Below, one piece after another: positions 12,131 to 24,807 of a stretch of DNA of 64,000 bases (position 1 is its first letter; every line of letters starts with the position of its first letter). The DNA is from Myotis daubentonii (taxonomy: Eukaryota; Chordata; Mammalia; Chiroptera; Vespertilionidae), in contig NC_081861.1 in NCBI RefSeq assembly GCF_963259705.1, forward strand, positions 106,880,102 to 106,944,101. Direction: 5' to 3'. The notes under the pieces are model-generated. The model saw only the letters and a list, made by a program, of their open reading frames with translations. It was not told the DNA's origin and did no database searches. The translations under genes and the position numbers were made by a program.

Positions 12131-13907
12131 GAAGGATGAAGTGAACATGCTACCACAACACCTGAAATGTCTTATAGGTGTGGAGAAACTGTTAGATCAT
12201 GTGAAAAAAGTATTAGGCGTACTTCTTTGTAAGTAACTCATTTTTAATTAATATATAAATTTAATGAATGACTAGTGCTAATGTATGGAAAGTATTTTTA
12301 AAGCCTATGTTCTTTAAATGAAGGCATGTTCTTTTAAATTAAATCATATGTTAGTTATTGACACTACCTTGCAAGCCACAACTCTATAAAAATGAATATC
12401 ATACCTTCACAAAATAAGAAAGGCAAGAATATTATAGGCACCTTAAACCTATAGTGAAGGAATTTCTAAAAATAAGAAAAAAATATAATAAGTAATGATA
12501 TGCTAGAAAGAAGGAGGAGGAGGAGGAGGAGGAGGAGGAGGAGGAGGAGAAGGAGAAGAGAAGAAGAAGAAGAAGAAGAAGAAGAAGAAGAAGAAGAAGA
12601 AGAAGAAGAAGAAGAAGAAGAAGAAGAAGAAGAAGAAGAAGAAGAAGAAGGAGAAAGAAAGTAAGATAGTAAATCCCAGATCCAGGAGGTGCTACATAGG
12701 GAAGAATAAATTGGGAGGGAACTACAAAATTCTATCAGGCATGCCATTGGTGAAATACTACAAATGTCCCAAGGGCCTTGAAATGGGCTACTGTTTTCAC
12801 TGTAGTTAAGCTTATTAATGTAAATTTTCCAAGCTACAAGACAAAATTAATTTGGTTACACTCACCTTAAAGTAATTAAATGCTTAAATGTCTCCATCTC
12901 CACCACTACAATCATTCACTCACTCCCTGCCTTATACTCCCCAGTAAGAGAAATAATAATGACTAAGACAAAATGGAGTTCTTAAAGCCATACAATTAGG
13001 CATGTACATAATTCCATGAGATGGGGCTTTTATCAGATCAGGTCAAAGAAATATAAATAGTAGTAGACTAATACAATATCCCTTTTCTTGTCAAGTGGTT
13101 GATGTGGTAAGATAGGACTGAGAAACATCGGACCAGGATAAAGCAAAAGGAAAAGTTGATGTGGGCAATTTAGAAAATTCTGTTGCAGAAAGAAGACTCA
13201 GGGAAAGGGAGACACAGAACAGGTACTTCAAACTTCTCTTTAACCTGAACACTGGGCTGGAGGAGCAAGAGTGGCCTTGAGGCTCATATATAGTTTGGCC
13301 CAGCTTTTTGGAACATCTTAACTGTGTATATTTATTAATATAAACTTGGGAGACTCCTAGTTCCAATATTATTGTCACAAAAATGAAACTCTCTCACTAT
13401 GGTGCAACTAGAAGTGCTGGAAAAATAATCGCATCCTTTTAAATGCATAAATGAGTTTGCAAAAATGCAAGGAAATGATGTCCATTGCCATAATGAGAGG
13501 TTAGGTTATTCTCAACAACATTTACTAAGAAAATGAATTAAAATACTGTATAAAATATTGGTATTTGGAATCTCTTTAGAAGAAACAAAGAAATGATAAG
13601 ATAGGAACTGTCAGACAAAATTTAAAGGAAAAGTGATAATCTAGAGAGGTAAAAACACAGGCCATTTGACCTTGAGAGTATTTGGTAGTCCAGGAAAATT
13701 TGAACTTTGTAAACTGGGTCCTCTAAGTATAGACTCTCAGGGTAATAGTAAACCACAAGGATATTATTTTTTGTTATACAAATACACATTACCTGAATCA
13801 CCCAGATAACCTCAAGCTATAAATTTAGTTTAACAAGTTAACAGACATATAGTGTCTCTAAACATCCAGAAGCATATGCTAATTCTCGCTTGGTGAAGTT
13901 ACCTTTA
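12131..13907. other. Low-copy DNA, no gene seen
   Basis: AT-rich sequence holding the purine tract listed separately. I recognise no coding exon, SINE or LINE. Short open frames lack any known motif. Confidence 0.45.
12508..12656. repeat. (GGA)n(GAA)n purine tract
   Basis: About 150 bp of almost pure purine: GGA triplets first, then a long GAA run. Reading frames give poly-Ser or poly-Leu on the complementary strand and are meaningless. Mirror-type GAA tracts of this length can form triplex DNA and are unstable in other genomes. Confidence 0.96.
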
Positions 13908-13915
13908 TTCTAGGT

Positions 13916-14311
13916 CAGTGGTCGGCAAACCGCGGCTTGCGAGCCACATGCGGCTCTTTGGCCCCTTGAGTGTGGCTCTTCCACAAAATACCACGTGCGG
14001 GCACACACTTACAGTGCGATTGAAACTTCATGGCCCATGCGCAAAAGTCGGTTTTCGGAAAGGAGATAGACAAAACAAGTATACAAGATGAGTGTGGATG
14101 GGAGAGTTGGAAGAGATCGACCTCAGGGAAAGTACCTCAATCAGATTGAGGACGTTTTTAGCAAAGGCCAGCTTAGGAGTACCCTAATTAAGTTAATAAC
14201 AATGTACCTACCTATATAGTTTAAGTTTAAAAAATTTGGCTCTCAAAAGAAATTTTAATCATTGTACTGTTGATATTTGGCTCTGTTGACTAACGAGTTT
14301 GCTGACCACTG
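13916..14311 (+). mobile_element. Non-autonomous hAT transposon, 396 bp
   Basis: Terminal inverted repeats start CAGTGGTCGGCAAACC and end GTTTGCTGACCACTG. They are flanked by a perfect 8-bp duplication TTCTAGGT (13908-13915 and 14312-14319), the hAT hallmark. Low divergence of the ends and the intact duplication suggest a fairly recent insertion. About 120 bp of the middle (GATCGACCTCAGGG... TTTAGCAAAGGCCAG) may be leftover transposase gene sequence, but no frame is open. Confidence 0.95.
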
Positions 14312-15128
14312 TTCTAGGTGAACAACACAAAATGATAATAACCCAGGTACTGACAGTGAAAACCAATGGAAAAAATAATAAATCCACAAGAAAGCTTAAG
14401 TTATTAAAGTTATCAGAAATACAATTATAATAACTATTTACTAGGCTCAAAATATTAAAAGAGAATTATTAACAATTTTGGAGGGAACAAGACACTATAA
14501 AATGTGGCAAAGCAGATTTGACAAAGCAGATTTGATTGAATTTATTGTAAAAAGTACAATAGAAAAAAATGTAAAAACAAATAAAATATAGGGCATTTGT
14601 GGGATATTAGACATAACTAAAGAAAGAATTTGTACTGTAACATAAGAATGAAGAAATGAGCTATGATGCACACATAAAGAGATTGAAAATATGAAAGAAA
14701 GGTATAAGGCAAAAACCAAACAAACCAGAAAACAACAAAAAACAATAAGAAGGTCTAACATGGTTAATTAGAGTCCCAGAAGGAGGTAAGATAAAGAAAA
14801 GGTAGAAGCAATTTGAAATAGGTATCGGTTATGAGTTTCCCAGGAATGGCAAAATAAACCAAAGATTCAAGAGGCTTAATGAAACCTAAAAAAAAGATAA
14901 ATGAAGAAAAACAACACCACTTCATAAATGGTATAATTATTTATTCACTACACAGTAAAACTCAAATAAATATAAAATAAAAAAGAAGCAAAATAAAGTA
15001 AATATTTTTGCTATGAAAAAAAAGAGAAAGAAACACACACGTAGATGTCATAATAAACAGCCAAATACCAAAGAGAACATGTTAGTGACAGTCTAAGAAA
15101 AAAGGGACTATCATCAAAGGAGTGGCAG

Positions 15129-15351
15129 CCCTGACCAGTTTGGCTCAGTGGATAGAGCGTTGGCCTGTGGACTGAGGGGTCCCAGGTTTGATTCTGGTCA
15201 AGGGCATGTACCTTGGTTGCAGGCACATCCCCAGTAGGAGGTGTGCAGTAGGCAGCTGATCGATGTTTCTCTCTCATCAATGTTTCTGGCTCTCTATCTC
15301 TCTCTCTTCCTCTCTGTAAAAAAAATCAATATAATATATATTTTTTTAAAA
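15129..15351 (+). mobile_element. VES SINE
   Basis: Plus-strand copy with a tRNA-like head (TTTGGCTCAGTGG A box; GGTTTGATTC as a mutated B box), the CATGTACCTTGGTTGC body, the repeated ATGTTTCTCTCTC section and an A-rich tail. The 13-bp target duplication AAAGGAGTGGCAG lies at 15116-15128 and 15352-15364. Confidence 0.97.
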
Positions 15352-15931
15352 AAAGGAGTGGCAGATTAACTGATTATGGCTTTTCAATAACAACAATGGA
15401 AATCAAGACAATGGGATAATATAGAAATTGTTCTGAAAATTAAAAATAAAAACACTGCCAATTTAGAACTCTATATCCAGTAAAATATATCTTTCAAGGA
15501 GAGTGTAAAATGAAAATATTATCAGACAAAAGTAAACTGAGTTATCACACACCAACCCTCACAACGAAATATTTAAGGAATGATTTTAAGGCAGAAAGAT
15601 AAATAATCGTAAATAGAAGAAATAAAGAGAAAATAAAGTACTAAACATATGCATAATTTTAAATGAATATTTACAGCACAAAACAGTAATAATGTCTTGT
15701 GCAATTCAATTCTTAAGAAGGTTTCAAATTAAAATATGTGAAATCAATAACATAAGTTGAAAGGGAATAACTAAAATTAAAGCACTGCAAAGTTTTTTTT
15801 AAATTGCTTGGGAGGAGAATAAATATTTTTGCTTTGCAATAACTTAAAAGATAAAAACAAAATCAATGATAAAATGTATATAAGGTTGAAAAAAAATTGT
15901 CAGGCAAAACACAAAGCACTATACATACGTA

Positions 15932-15957
15932 TCTATCTATCTATCTATCTATCTATT
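15932..15957. repeat. (TATC)n microsatellite
   Basis: Short uninterrupted TATC tetranucleotide repeat within ancient L1. Confidence 0.9.
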
Positions 15958-16175
15958 CAAATATATCAATGATTACATTAAATGTAGTGAATTTATACTC
16001 CATTTCAAATGTAAAGATTGTAAATTTGTGGGGAAAAATCTAAATATGTGATGTAAAAGAGGGCCATATAAATTCTAAGGCTAAGGAAAATTTGTAAGTT
16101 AGAAAACAGAAAAATGTAAACTGTGAAAATTTTAATTTTTAAAAAGAACAATAAATTTATTTATTTATTTATTTA

Positions 16176-16628
16176 CCAGAGGCCTGGTGCACGGATTCAT
16201 GCACATTGAAAGAAAATTAATTAGAAGAAATATTTTATTTTATTTTTTTATATATTTTATTGACTTTTTACAGAGAGGAAGGGAGAGGGATAGAGAGTTA
16301 GAAACATCGATGAGAGAGAAACATCGACCAGCCGCCTCCTGCACACACCCCACTGGGGTTGTGCCCACAACCAAGATCGACGCTCTATCCACTGAGCCAA
16401 ACCGGTTACGGCTAGACGAAATATTTTAGAGGCCTGGGAGGGGCTGCAGGAGATTGGCTCCAGGGTGTTTCTGGCCCCCCCTTGCCCAGTCCCAATTGGC
16501 GAGACCCCAGCGGAAAGCTAACCTACCAGTAGCAGTGTCTGCCCCCTGGTGGTCAGTGTGCATCACGGCAACTGGTCGAACAGTTGAAAGGTCAGACACT
16601 TAGCATATTAGTCTTTTACTATATAGGA
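16176..16628 (-). mobile_element. Non-autonomous HeliBat-like Helitron
   Basis: On the minus strand it begins TCCTATATAGTAAAAGAC at 16628 (preceded by A) and ends ...GGCCTCTGG at 16176 (followed by T). A clear hairpin GTGCAC-GGATTC-ATGCAC sits near 16187-16204. It is inserted in the T-rich tail of the surrounding L1. A VES SINE lies inside it, so the order of events is L1, Helitron, VES. Confidence 0.93.
16238..16417 (-). mobile_element. VES SINE lacking the B-box region
   Basis: Minus-strand VES with target duplication GAAATATTTTA (16227-16237 and 16418-16428). Compared with other VES copies in the window, about 50 bp between ACAACCAAG and ATCGACGCTC are missing. That removes the B box of the tRNA-like promoter, so this copy could not be transcribed efficiently. 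Confidence 0.93.
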
Positions 16629-16707
16629 TAATTTTATTTATTTTTTCCTTTTTATTTTCATTGAATGTATTGGGGTGATGTTGGTTTATACAAATATATA
16701 TATATAT

Positions 16708-17007
16708 TTGTAAACCAGCAGTCGGACATCTCTCTCAATCCAGGACTGCTAACTCCTAACTGCTCACCTGCCTGCTGGCCTGCTCACCCACACCTGCATC
16801 CCCTGCCAACCTGAATTCCCCCAACTGCCCCCCGAGCCATCCTGCTTGCCCCCAACTGTCCCCCCCCCCTGCCGGCCTGCTCACTCCCAACTGCCCTCCC
16901 CTGCTAACCTGATGTCCCCTAACGACCTCTGCCTCTACCCCGCCACCATGGCTTTGTCAGGAAGGTCTCCTGGTCTAATTAGCATATTACAATTTTATTA
17001 GTATAGA
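16708..17007 (-). mobile_element. Helitron fragment, 3' end not identified
   Basis: The minus-strand 5' end TCTATACTAATAAAATTG starts at 17007, preceded by A. The element continues with the GGACAAAGCC-type HeliBat body and a run of degenerate CTGCTGGC... units. A proper hairpin plus CTRR end is not seen at the left, where it stops near a TA-rich stretch (about 16690-16708). The flanking L1 3' UTR continues on both sides. Confidence 0.75.
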
Positions 17008-20000
17008 TATTTCTTGTGTACAATTATATAATACATCATCTGTATATTGTATTTGTCCACTAAGTAAAATCTCCTTTAGTCACTGTTTATACCCATTTTA
17101 CACTCTTCTATCTCCCCTGATCTTCCTTTCTTTCTGGTAATCATCATACTGTTATCTCTATGAGATTATTTTTGTTTTTTGTGGGTTTTCTTTGTGTGTG
17201 TGTGTGCTTAATCCCTTTACCTTTTACACCCAGCTTCCCAACACCCTTTGCATCTAACGGCATCAGTCTGTTCTGTGTGTCTAAGGGTCTGTTTCTATTT
17301 TGTTTGTTAGTGTATTTTGTTTGTTAGATTCCAAATATAAGTGACATCATATGGCCATTATGTTTCTCTGGCTGGCTTATTTCACTTAGCATATTAATCT
17401 CCAGGTCCAATGCAAAAGGTAAGATTTCCTTCTTTTCCACAGCCAAGTAGTATTCCATTATGCACATCTTTTTTATCCACTCTGGGAAGCTTCCAAATCT
17501 TGGCTATTGTAAATTATACTGCAATGAACATAGGGATGCATATATTCTTTCCAATTAGTATTTCAAGTTTCTTTGGATATATTCCCAAAAGTGATATCAC
17601 TGGGTCATACAATGGAGCCAGTTTTAATTTTTTGAGGTAACTCCATACAGCTGCACAAGTCTGCATTCCCACGTACAGTGACAGAGGGTTCCATGTTCTC
17701 CACATCTGCACCAACCCTTGTTCTTTGTTCATTTAGTGATAATAGCCATTCTGACAAGTGTGAGGTGATATCTCATTGTGATTTTAATTAGCATTTCTCT
17801 ATTAGTGACATCAAGCATCTTTCCTATATCTATTGACCATATGTATGTCATCTTTGAAGAAGTTTGTGTTCAGGCCCATTGCACATTTTTAATTGATTGT
17901 TTTGTTTTTCCTAGTGTTGCGCTGTATAAATTTTGGAAATTAACCCCTTATTAGATGTATCATTGGTGAATATGTCCTCTCATTCAGTGGGATTTCTTTT
18001 CATTTTGATGTGGTTTCTTTGTTGTGCAAAAGTGTTTTATTAGTTTATTTTTCTTTTGTTTCCCTTGCCCAAAGATATATATCAGCAAAAAATATTGCTA
18101 CAAGAAATGTCCAGTAGTTTACTACCTTTTTTCTACTAACATTTTTGTGGTTTTGAGTCTCACAATTAACTCTGTAATCTACATTGAGTTCATTCTTGTG
18201 TATGATGTAAGAAAGTAGTCTAATTTTATTTGTTTGCACATATATACCCAATTTCCAAGCACATTTTATTGAATAAACTATCTTTACCCTATTTTATTTT
18301 CTTGCATACTTTGTCACATATTAATTAACCATAAAGGCATAGGTTTATTTCTGGGCTCTCTCTTCTGTTCCATTGATCGATATGTCTGTTTTAATGCCAG
18401 TACCATGCTGTTTTGATTACTATGGCCTTTAAGTATAGTTTGATATCAGGTAGTGTGATTCTTCCAACTTTGTTCTTCTTTCTCAATATTGCTGTTAACT
18501 ATTCGAGTTTATTTTTGTGGTTCCATACAAACTTTTATCTTTTTTTGTCCAGATGCACACACTTTTAATTTTATTTATTGTTGACAATTATTACAGATAT
18601 CTGCCATTAACCCCCTCCTTTGCCTCACTTCAGCCAGCCCCTGCCTCAACCCAGGCCTTTACCCCACTATTGTCTGTGTCCAAGCATATAAGTTATTTAA
18701 TTGATCTCTTTCCTCCCTCTCCATTCCCTTGGGGAATCCTCAGTCTGTTGCATGATTCCATTTCTCTGGATCTATTTTTTTTAGTTTATTTTGTTCATTA
18801 GATTCAACATATAAGTAAGGTCATGTGATACGTGTCTTTCTCTGTCTGGCTTATTTCTCTTAGCATAATACTCTAGGTCCCTCCAGTCTGTCTCAAAGGG
18901 TAACATACCCTGCTTTTTCATAGCTGCCATAGTATTCCATTGTGTAAATGTACCACAAATGTTTTAACCACTCATTTACTGATTGGAAATTGTGCTGTTT
19001 CCAGATCTTCACTATTACAAATAATGATGCTATGAACATTGGGTTACATATATTCTTTCTGATTGGTGTTTCAGGATAATTGGGATATATTCCCAGAAGT
19101 AAGATCACTATGTCAAACAATAGTCCCAGATATAATTTTTTTGAGGAAACTCCATACTGTTTTCCATAGAGGCTGCACCAGTATGCATGCCCACCAGCAG
19201 TGTACTAAGGTTGCCTTTTCTCCACATCCTTGCCAGCACTTGTTTGTTGATATATTGATGGTAGCCATTCTGGCAATTATGAGGAGATACTTCATTGTAG
19301 TTTTAATTTGTAACTCTATGATGATTAGTGATATTGAGTATGTTTTCATATGTCTGCTGGCCATCTGTATGTCTTCTTTGAAGAAGTGTATATTCAGGCC
19401 TTTGTAAATTTTTTAATTGTATTCTCTTTCTTGCTGATGTTGAGATGTATGAGTTCTTTGTATATTTTGGAAATTAACCCTTTATCAGATGTGTCATGGG
19501 CAAATATGTGCTTCCATACAGTGGGTTTCATTTTAATTTTAATGATGCTTTCTTTTACAGTGCAGAAGTTTGTAAGTTTGATATAGTACCATTTGTTTAT
19601 TATTTACTCAGAGTTGTACCTGTAAAAATACTGCTACATGAGATGTCTGAGATATCACTGCCTATGTTTTCTTCTAAGATTTTATGGTTTCACAACTTGC
19701 ATTTAAATCTTTTATCCATTTTGAGTTTATTCCTATTTATGGTGTAAGTTGGTGGTCTAGTTTCATTCTTGCATTTTTGTATGTACTTGACCAAGTTTCC
19801 TAACACGTTTATTGAAGAGACTATGTTTTCTCCCTTGTATGCTTTTTCCTTCTTTGTCAAATATTATTTGACCAGATTGGCATAAATCAATATCTGGGGT
19901 CTCAGTTCTGTTCAATTAGTCTATATGTCTGTACTTGTGCCAATACCAGGTTCTTTTTATTTCAATCGCTATGTAGTATAGTTTTATATCCAGTATTGTG

Positions 20001-20171
20001 ATCCCTTCAACTTTGTTCTTCCTCAAGAATGCTGTGGCTATTCTGGGTCATTTTTGGTTCCATATAAATTTTTGAAATATTTGTTCTAGAGTTTTGAAAT
20101 ATGCCTTTGGTATTTTAATTGGAAATGTGTTGAATCTGTAGATAGCTTTGGGTAGTAGGGCAAAGCATTTT

Positions 20172-22398
20172 TTTTAATTTTATTGGGGTGACATTAGTTA
20201 ACATGAACATATAGGTTTCATGTATGGGTTACTAATTTATAAAATCTGTATATAGGACCATGTGTCCACCACCCAAAGTCAAATCTTCTCCTGTCACCTC
20301 ATATTAGGACCCCTTTCTTCCCCCACCCCACTGTTTATAAGTTTCAGTTTTACATTCCATATATGAGTAAAATCATATAACTCTTAGCTTTTTCTGTTTG
20401 ACTTATTTCATTTCACATAATGTTCTCAAGGTCCATTCATGTTATTGTAAATGACACTATTTCATCCTTTCTTATGGCCATGTAAGAACTCCATTGTGTA
20501 TATATACCACATCTTCTTTATCCAGTCCTCTATCATAGGGCACGTTGGCTATTTACAACTCTTGGCCACTGTGAATAATGCTGCTATTAACATAGGGGTG
20601 CATATAACTTTGCATATAAATGATTTGGAGGTTTTGGGTATTCAGGGGTGGGGCTGTTGGGTCATATGGTAGCTCTATTTTTAATTTTTTGAGGAGTCAC
20701 CAGACTGCTCTGTATAGTGGTTGTATCAGTCTATATTCCCACCATCAGTGAATGAGGGTTCCCTTTTTCCCACAACCTCTCCAACACTTGTTGTTTGTCT
20801 TGTTGATAATGGCCACCCTAACTGGTGTAAGGTAGTATCTCATTGTAGGTTTAATTTGCATTTCCCTGATTGTCAGTGAAGTTGAACATCTTTTCATATA
20901 TCTATTGGCTGTTTGCACGTCTTCTTGGAAGAGGTGTATTTTCAGGTCTTCTGCCAACTTTTTTTATTGCATTGTTTATTTGTTGGTGTTGAGTTTTATG
21001 AGTTCTTTATATATTTTGGAAATTAAACCTTTGTCAGAGCTACTGTTTGAAAATATCATCTCCCATCTGGTTGGCTGCCAAAAATCATATGATCTTGTCA
21101 ATAGATTCAGAAAAAGCATTTGATAAGATATAACATACATTTATTATTAAAACAATAACATAAGAATAGAAGGAAAGTACCTCAATGTAATAAAAGCCAT
21201 ATATGATAAACCCTCAGCCAATGTCATACTCAGTGGTGAAAAACTGAAAGCTTTTCCCCTAAGATCAGGAACAAGACAAGGATGTCCACCCTCACCTCTC
21301 TTATTCAACATAGTACTGGCATTACTAACCAGAGCAATAAGGCAAGAGGAAAAAATAAAAGGTATCCAAAAAGGGAAGGAAGAAGTCACACTGTCATTTT
21401 TTGTGGATGATATGATGTTGTATATAGAAAACCCTAAATACTCTACCAAAAACTACTGGAAACAATAAGCAAATACAGTCAAGTTGCAATATACCAAATC
21501 AATGTGCAAAAAACATTGCCTTCCTGTATACCAACAACAAAACTTCAGAAAAAGAAATGGAGAAAATAATTCCTTTTGAAATTTCAACCCAAAGAATAAA
21601 ATACCTAGACATAAACTTAACAAAGAATGTGAAAGACCTATATGCTAAAAATTACAAAACATTATTAAAAGAGATTGCGAAAGACACAACAAAATGGAAA
21701 AATATCCCATGTTCATGGATTGGAAGAATCAACATAGTTAAAATGGCCATTTTACCCAGAGCAATATACAGATTTAATGCAATCCTCATCAAAATCCCAA
21801 TGTCATTTTTTAAAGAAATAGAATGGGAAATCATCAGATTTGTATGGAACCACAAAAGACCCAGAATAGCCAAAGCAATCCTGAAAAAAAGAAAGAAAGA
21901 AAAGAAAAGGACAACACTGGAGGTAACATGCTATCTGACTTCAAAATATACTACAGAGCTACAATAATCAAAACAACATGGTATTGGCAGAGAAACAGAT
22001 ACACAGATCCATGGAACAGAACAGAGCCCAGCTATAAAACCACACATATATGGATAGATAATTTTTGACAAAGGAACCAGAAATGCACATTGGAGTAAAG
22101 GTAGTCTCTTCAATAAATGATGCTGAGAAAACTGGAAAGCCACATGAAAATGAATGACACTGGATTGCAGTTTGTCCCCATGTACAAAAAATTAATTCAA
22201 AATAGATCAAAGACTTAAACATAAGACCCAAAACTATAAGTCACATTGAAAAAATATAGGTACCAAACATGGATCTGGGTGGTAGAGAACATTATATAGA
22301 CTTGATCCCAAAGGCTAGGGAGGTAAAGGCAAAAATAAATGAAAGGGATTATATCAAACTGAAGAGCTTCTGCACAGCAAAAGAAATGGACAACAAAA
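20172..22398 (-). mobile_element. Twin-primed L1 with inverted 5' half
   Basis: 20172 to about 21078 is the L1 3' UTR and ORF2 C-terminal end in minus orientation. About 21079-22398 is the preceding ORF2 part (RT motif FVDDMM near 21405, then a 136-codon open segment at 21557-21967) in plus orientation. The inner end of the first part (GGCAGCCAACC on the minus strand) is exactly what follows the end of the second part (GACAACAAAA) in normal L1 order. A 13-bp target duplication, GGCAAAG[C/T]ATTTT, lies at 20159-20171 and 22399-22411. Confidence 0.92.
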
Positions 22399-22515
22399 GG
22401 CAAAGTATTTTAATGATGTTAATTCTTCCAATCCATGAACATAGTACAGTATATGCTTGCACTTGCTTGTATTCCTCTATTTCCTCTTTCAATGTACTAG
22501 TTTTCAGAATACAGG

Positions 22516-22715
22516 CATATATATATATGCCAGAGAGGAAGGGAGAGAGAGAGAGAAACATTGATGATGAGAGAGAATCATTGATTGGTGCCTCCTACAC
22601 GCCCCCTACTGGGGATTGAGCCCACAACCCAGACATGTGCCTTTGACTCTAATCAAAACCAGGACCCCTCAGTCCATGGGCTGATGATATTCACTGAGCT
22701 AAACCAGTTAGGGCT
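22516..22715 (-). mobile_element. VES-type SINE, diverged
   Basis: Minus-strand tRNA-derived SINE (GAGAGGAAGGGAGAG... CACTGAGCTAAACCAGTTAGGG). Duplication GAATACAGG is at 22507-22515 and 22716-22724. It interrupts copy G ORF2. Confidence 0.92.
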
Positions 22716-24184
22716 GAATACAGGTCTTTTATGCCCCTGGTTACATTTAGTCCTTGGTATCTTATTTTTGTTGTTGTTGTTGCCATGGTAAATGGGATTG
22801 CTTTTTAGTATTTCTTTCTGAGAGAACATTATTGGTGTATAAAAATGCCACCAATTTCTGGATATTAATTTTTTATCCTACTACTTTGCCAAATTCATTG
22901 ATTAAATCTAATAGTTTTTTGTTGGAGTCTTTATGGTTTTCTGTGTATGATATCATGTCATCTGCAAATAATGACAGTTTTACTCCCTCCTTTCCAATTT
23001 GGATGCCTTTAATTTTGTCTTCTTTTCTGATTGCTGTAGCTAGGACTTCTAGTACAATGTTGAATACAAGTGGTGAAAGAAGATAGCCCTCTCTTGTTCC
23101 GGATCTTAAGAGAAATGATTTTAGTTTCTGCCCATTGAATACGATATTGGCTGTAAGTTTGTCATATATGACTTTAATTATTTCATGGTATGATCCCTCC
23201 ATTCCCACTTTGCTAAAAATTTTTATTATAAATCGATGCTCTATTTTGTTGAATGCTTTTTCTGCATCTGTTGATATAATCATGTGATCTTTATCCTTCA
23301 TATGTTATGTAGTTTATCACATTAATTGATTTTCAGATATTGTTCCAATCTTGTATCTTAGAAATAAATTTCAGATTATCATTGAGTATCATCTTTTTTT
23401 TTTATTTTTGGATCTGGTTTTCAATATTTTGTTGAGAATTTTAGCACTTATGTTCATCAGAGATATTGGTATATAATTTTCTTCCTTTATAGAGTCTTTT
23501 CCTGGTGTTGGAATAAGGATAATTCCGTAAGCTCATTAAAAAAGCTTGGAAGACTTCCATTCTCTTGAATTTTTTTGGAATACTTTGAGGAGGATAAGTG
23601 TTACTTCTTTTTGAATATTTGGTAAAATGCACCTGTGAAGCCAACTGGTCCATGACTTTTATTTGCTCAAAGGTTTTTATTTATTATTATTGCTTCAATT
23701 TTTTTAGTTGCAGTTGGTCTATTCATGTTTTCTTATTTTTCTTAATTCAGTTTTAGAAGATTGTATGTTTCTAGGAATGTATCTGTTTTGCCCAGTTTGT
23801 CCAGTTTGTTGGCATATAGTTGTCCATAGCATTTTCTTACAATCCTTTGTATTTCTGTGGTGTCAGTTGTTACTTTTTCCATTTCATTTTTTTAATTTTA
23901 TTTATTGGGTCATCTTGCTTTTAAAGATTTCTCAACTTTATTTATCATATCAAAAAACCAGCTCTTGGTTTTATTGATGATTTGCATTTTTTTGTCTCTG
24001 TCATTTATTTCTGCTCTGATCTTTATATTCATTTCCTCCTACTTAACTCTGGGCTTTGTTTGTTGTTTTATAATTAGTACTTTTAGGTGTAGGTTTCAAT
24101 TCAATTGAAATTTTATTGTTTCTTAAGGTTGGCCTGTTATGTTATGAACTTCCTTCTAAGAACTGTTTTTGCACTTTCATATAT

Positions 24185-24186
<2 letters not shown>

Positions 24187-24218
<32 letters not shown>

Positions 24219-24248
24219 GTGTGTGTGTGTGTGTGTGTTGTGTGTGTT
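24187..24248. repeat. (TTG)n(TG)n microsatellite
   Basis: A TTG trinucleotide run passes into a TG run inside L1 copy G. Confidence 0.93.
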
Positions 24249-24603
24249 TATTTTCATTTGTTTCCAGGTAACTTGATTTCTTCCATGATCTCATCGTTAA
24301 CCCATTCATTGTTTAATAGGATGCTGTTTAGTCTATATGTGTTTAAATGTTTTCAATTTTTTGTAGTTGATTTCTAGTTTCATACCATTGTGCTTCGAGA
24401 AGATGCTTGATCTGATTTCAATCTTCATGAATTTATTAAGACTTATTTTCTGTCCTAATATGTGACCTATCTTTGAGAATGACCCACATGCACTTGAGAA
24501 GAACTTATATTCTGCTTCTTTGGGATAAAGTTCCGTAACAATCAATTAAATCCATCAAATCCAGTGCGTCATTTAAGGTTGCTGCTACCTTGTTGATTTT
24601 TTT

Positions 24604-24807
24604 TAATATATTTTATTGATTTTTCACAGAGAGGAAGGGAGAGAGATAGAGAGTTAGAAACATCGATGAGAGAGAAACATCGATCAGCTGCCTCCTGCAC
24701 ATCTGGGGATGTGCCCGCAACTCAGGTACATGCCCTTGGCCAGAATCGAACCTGGGACCCTTCAGTCCGCAGGCCGACGCTCTATCCACTGAGCAAAACC
24801 GGTTTCG
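24604..24807 (-). mobile_element. VES SINE, young-looking
   Basis: Minus-strand VES with well-kept body (AGAATCGAACCTGGGACC as the inverted B-box region). A 20-bp target duplication reading GCTACCTTGTTGATTTTTTT in both copies lies at 24584-24603 and 24808-24827. The perfect duplication suggests recent insertion into the L1. Confidence 0.97.

Larger units (their letters stand above)
14330..16148 (+). mobile_element. Ancient L1 fragment (ORF1 to start of ORF2)
   Basis: Diverged text matches old mammalian L1 ORF1: AGGTCTAACATGGTTAATTAG, 'AGAACTCTATATCCAGTAAAATAT', and later a region like the ORF2 start (ATGATTACATTAAATGTAGTG). There are no open frames. A VES SINE interrupts it at 15129-15351. 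Confidence 0.6.
16149..18553 (-). mobile_element. L1 relic, minus strand, 5'-truncated
   Basis: Its T-rich tail (16149-16175 and 16629-16660) was split by the Helitron at 16176-16628, and its 3' UTR was split by a second Helitron at 16708-17007. From 17010 it carries the reverse complement of the 3' UTR and of ORF2 back to the region coding VWNHK (near 18520). Fragments such as 17514-17732 and 18893-like frames show the expected ORF2 C-terminal wording, with stops. It ends abruptly where the next L1 tail begins. Confidence 0.75.
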
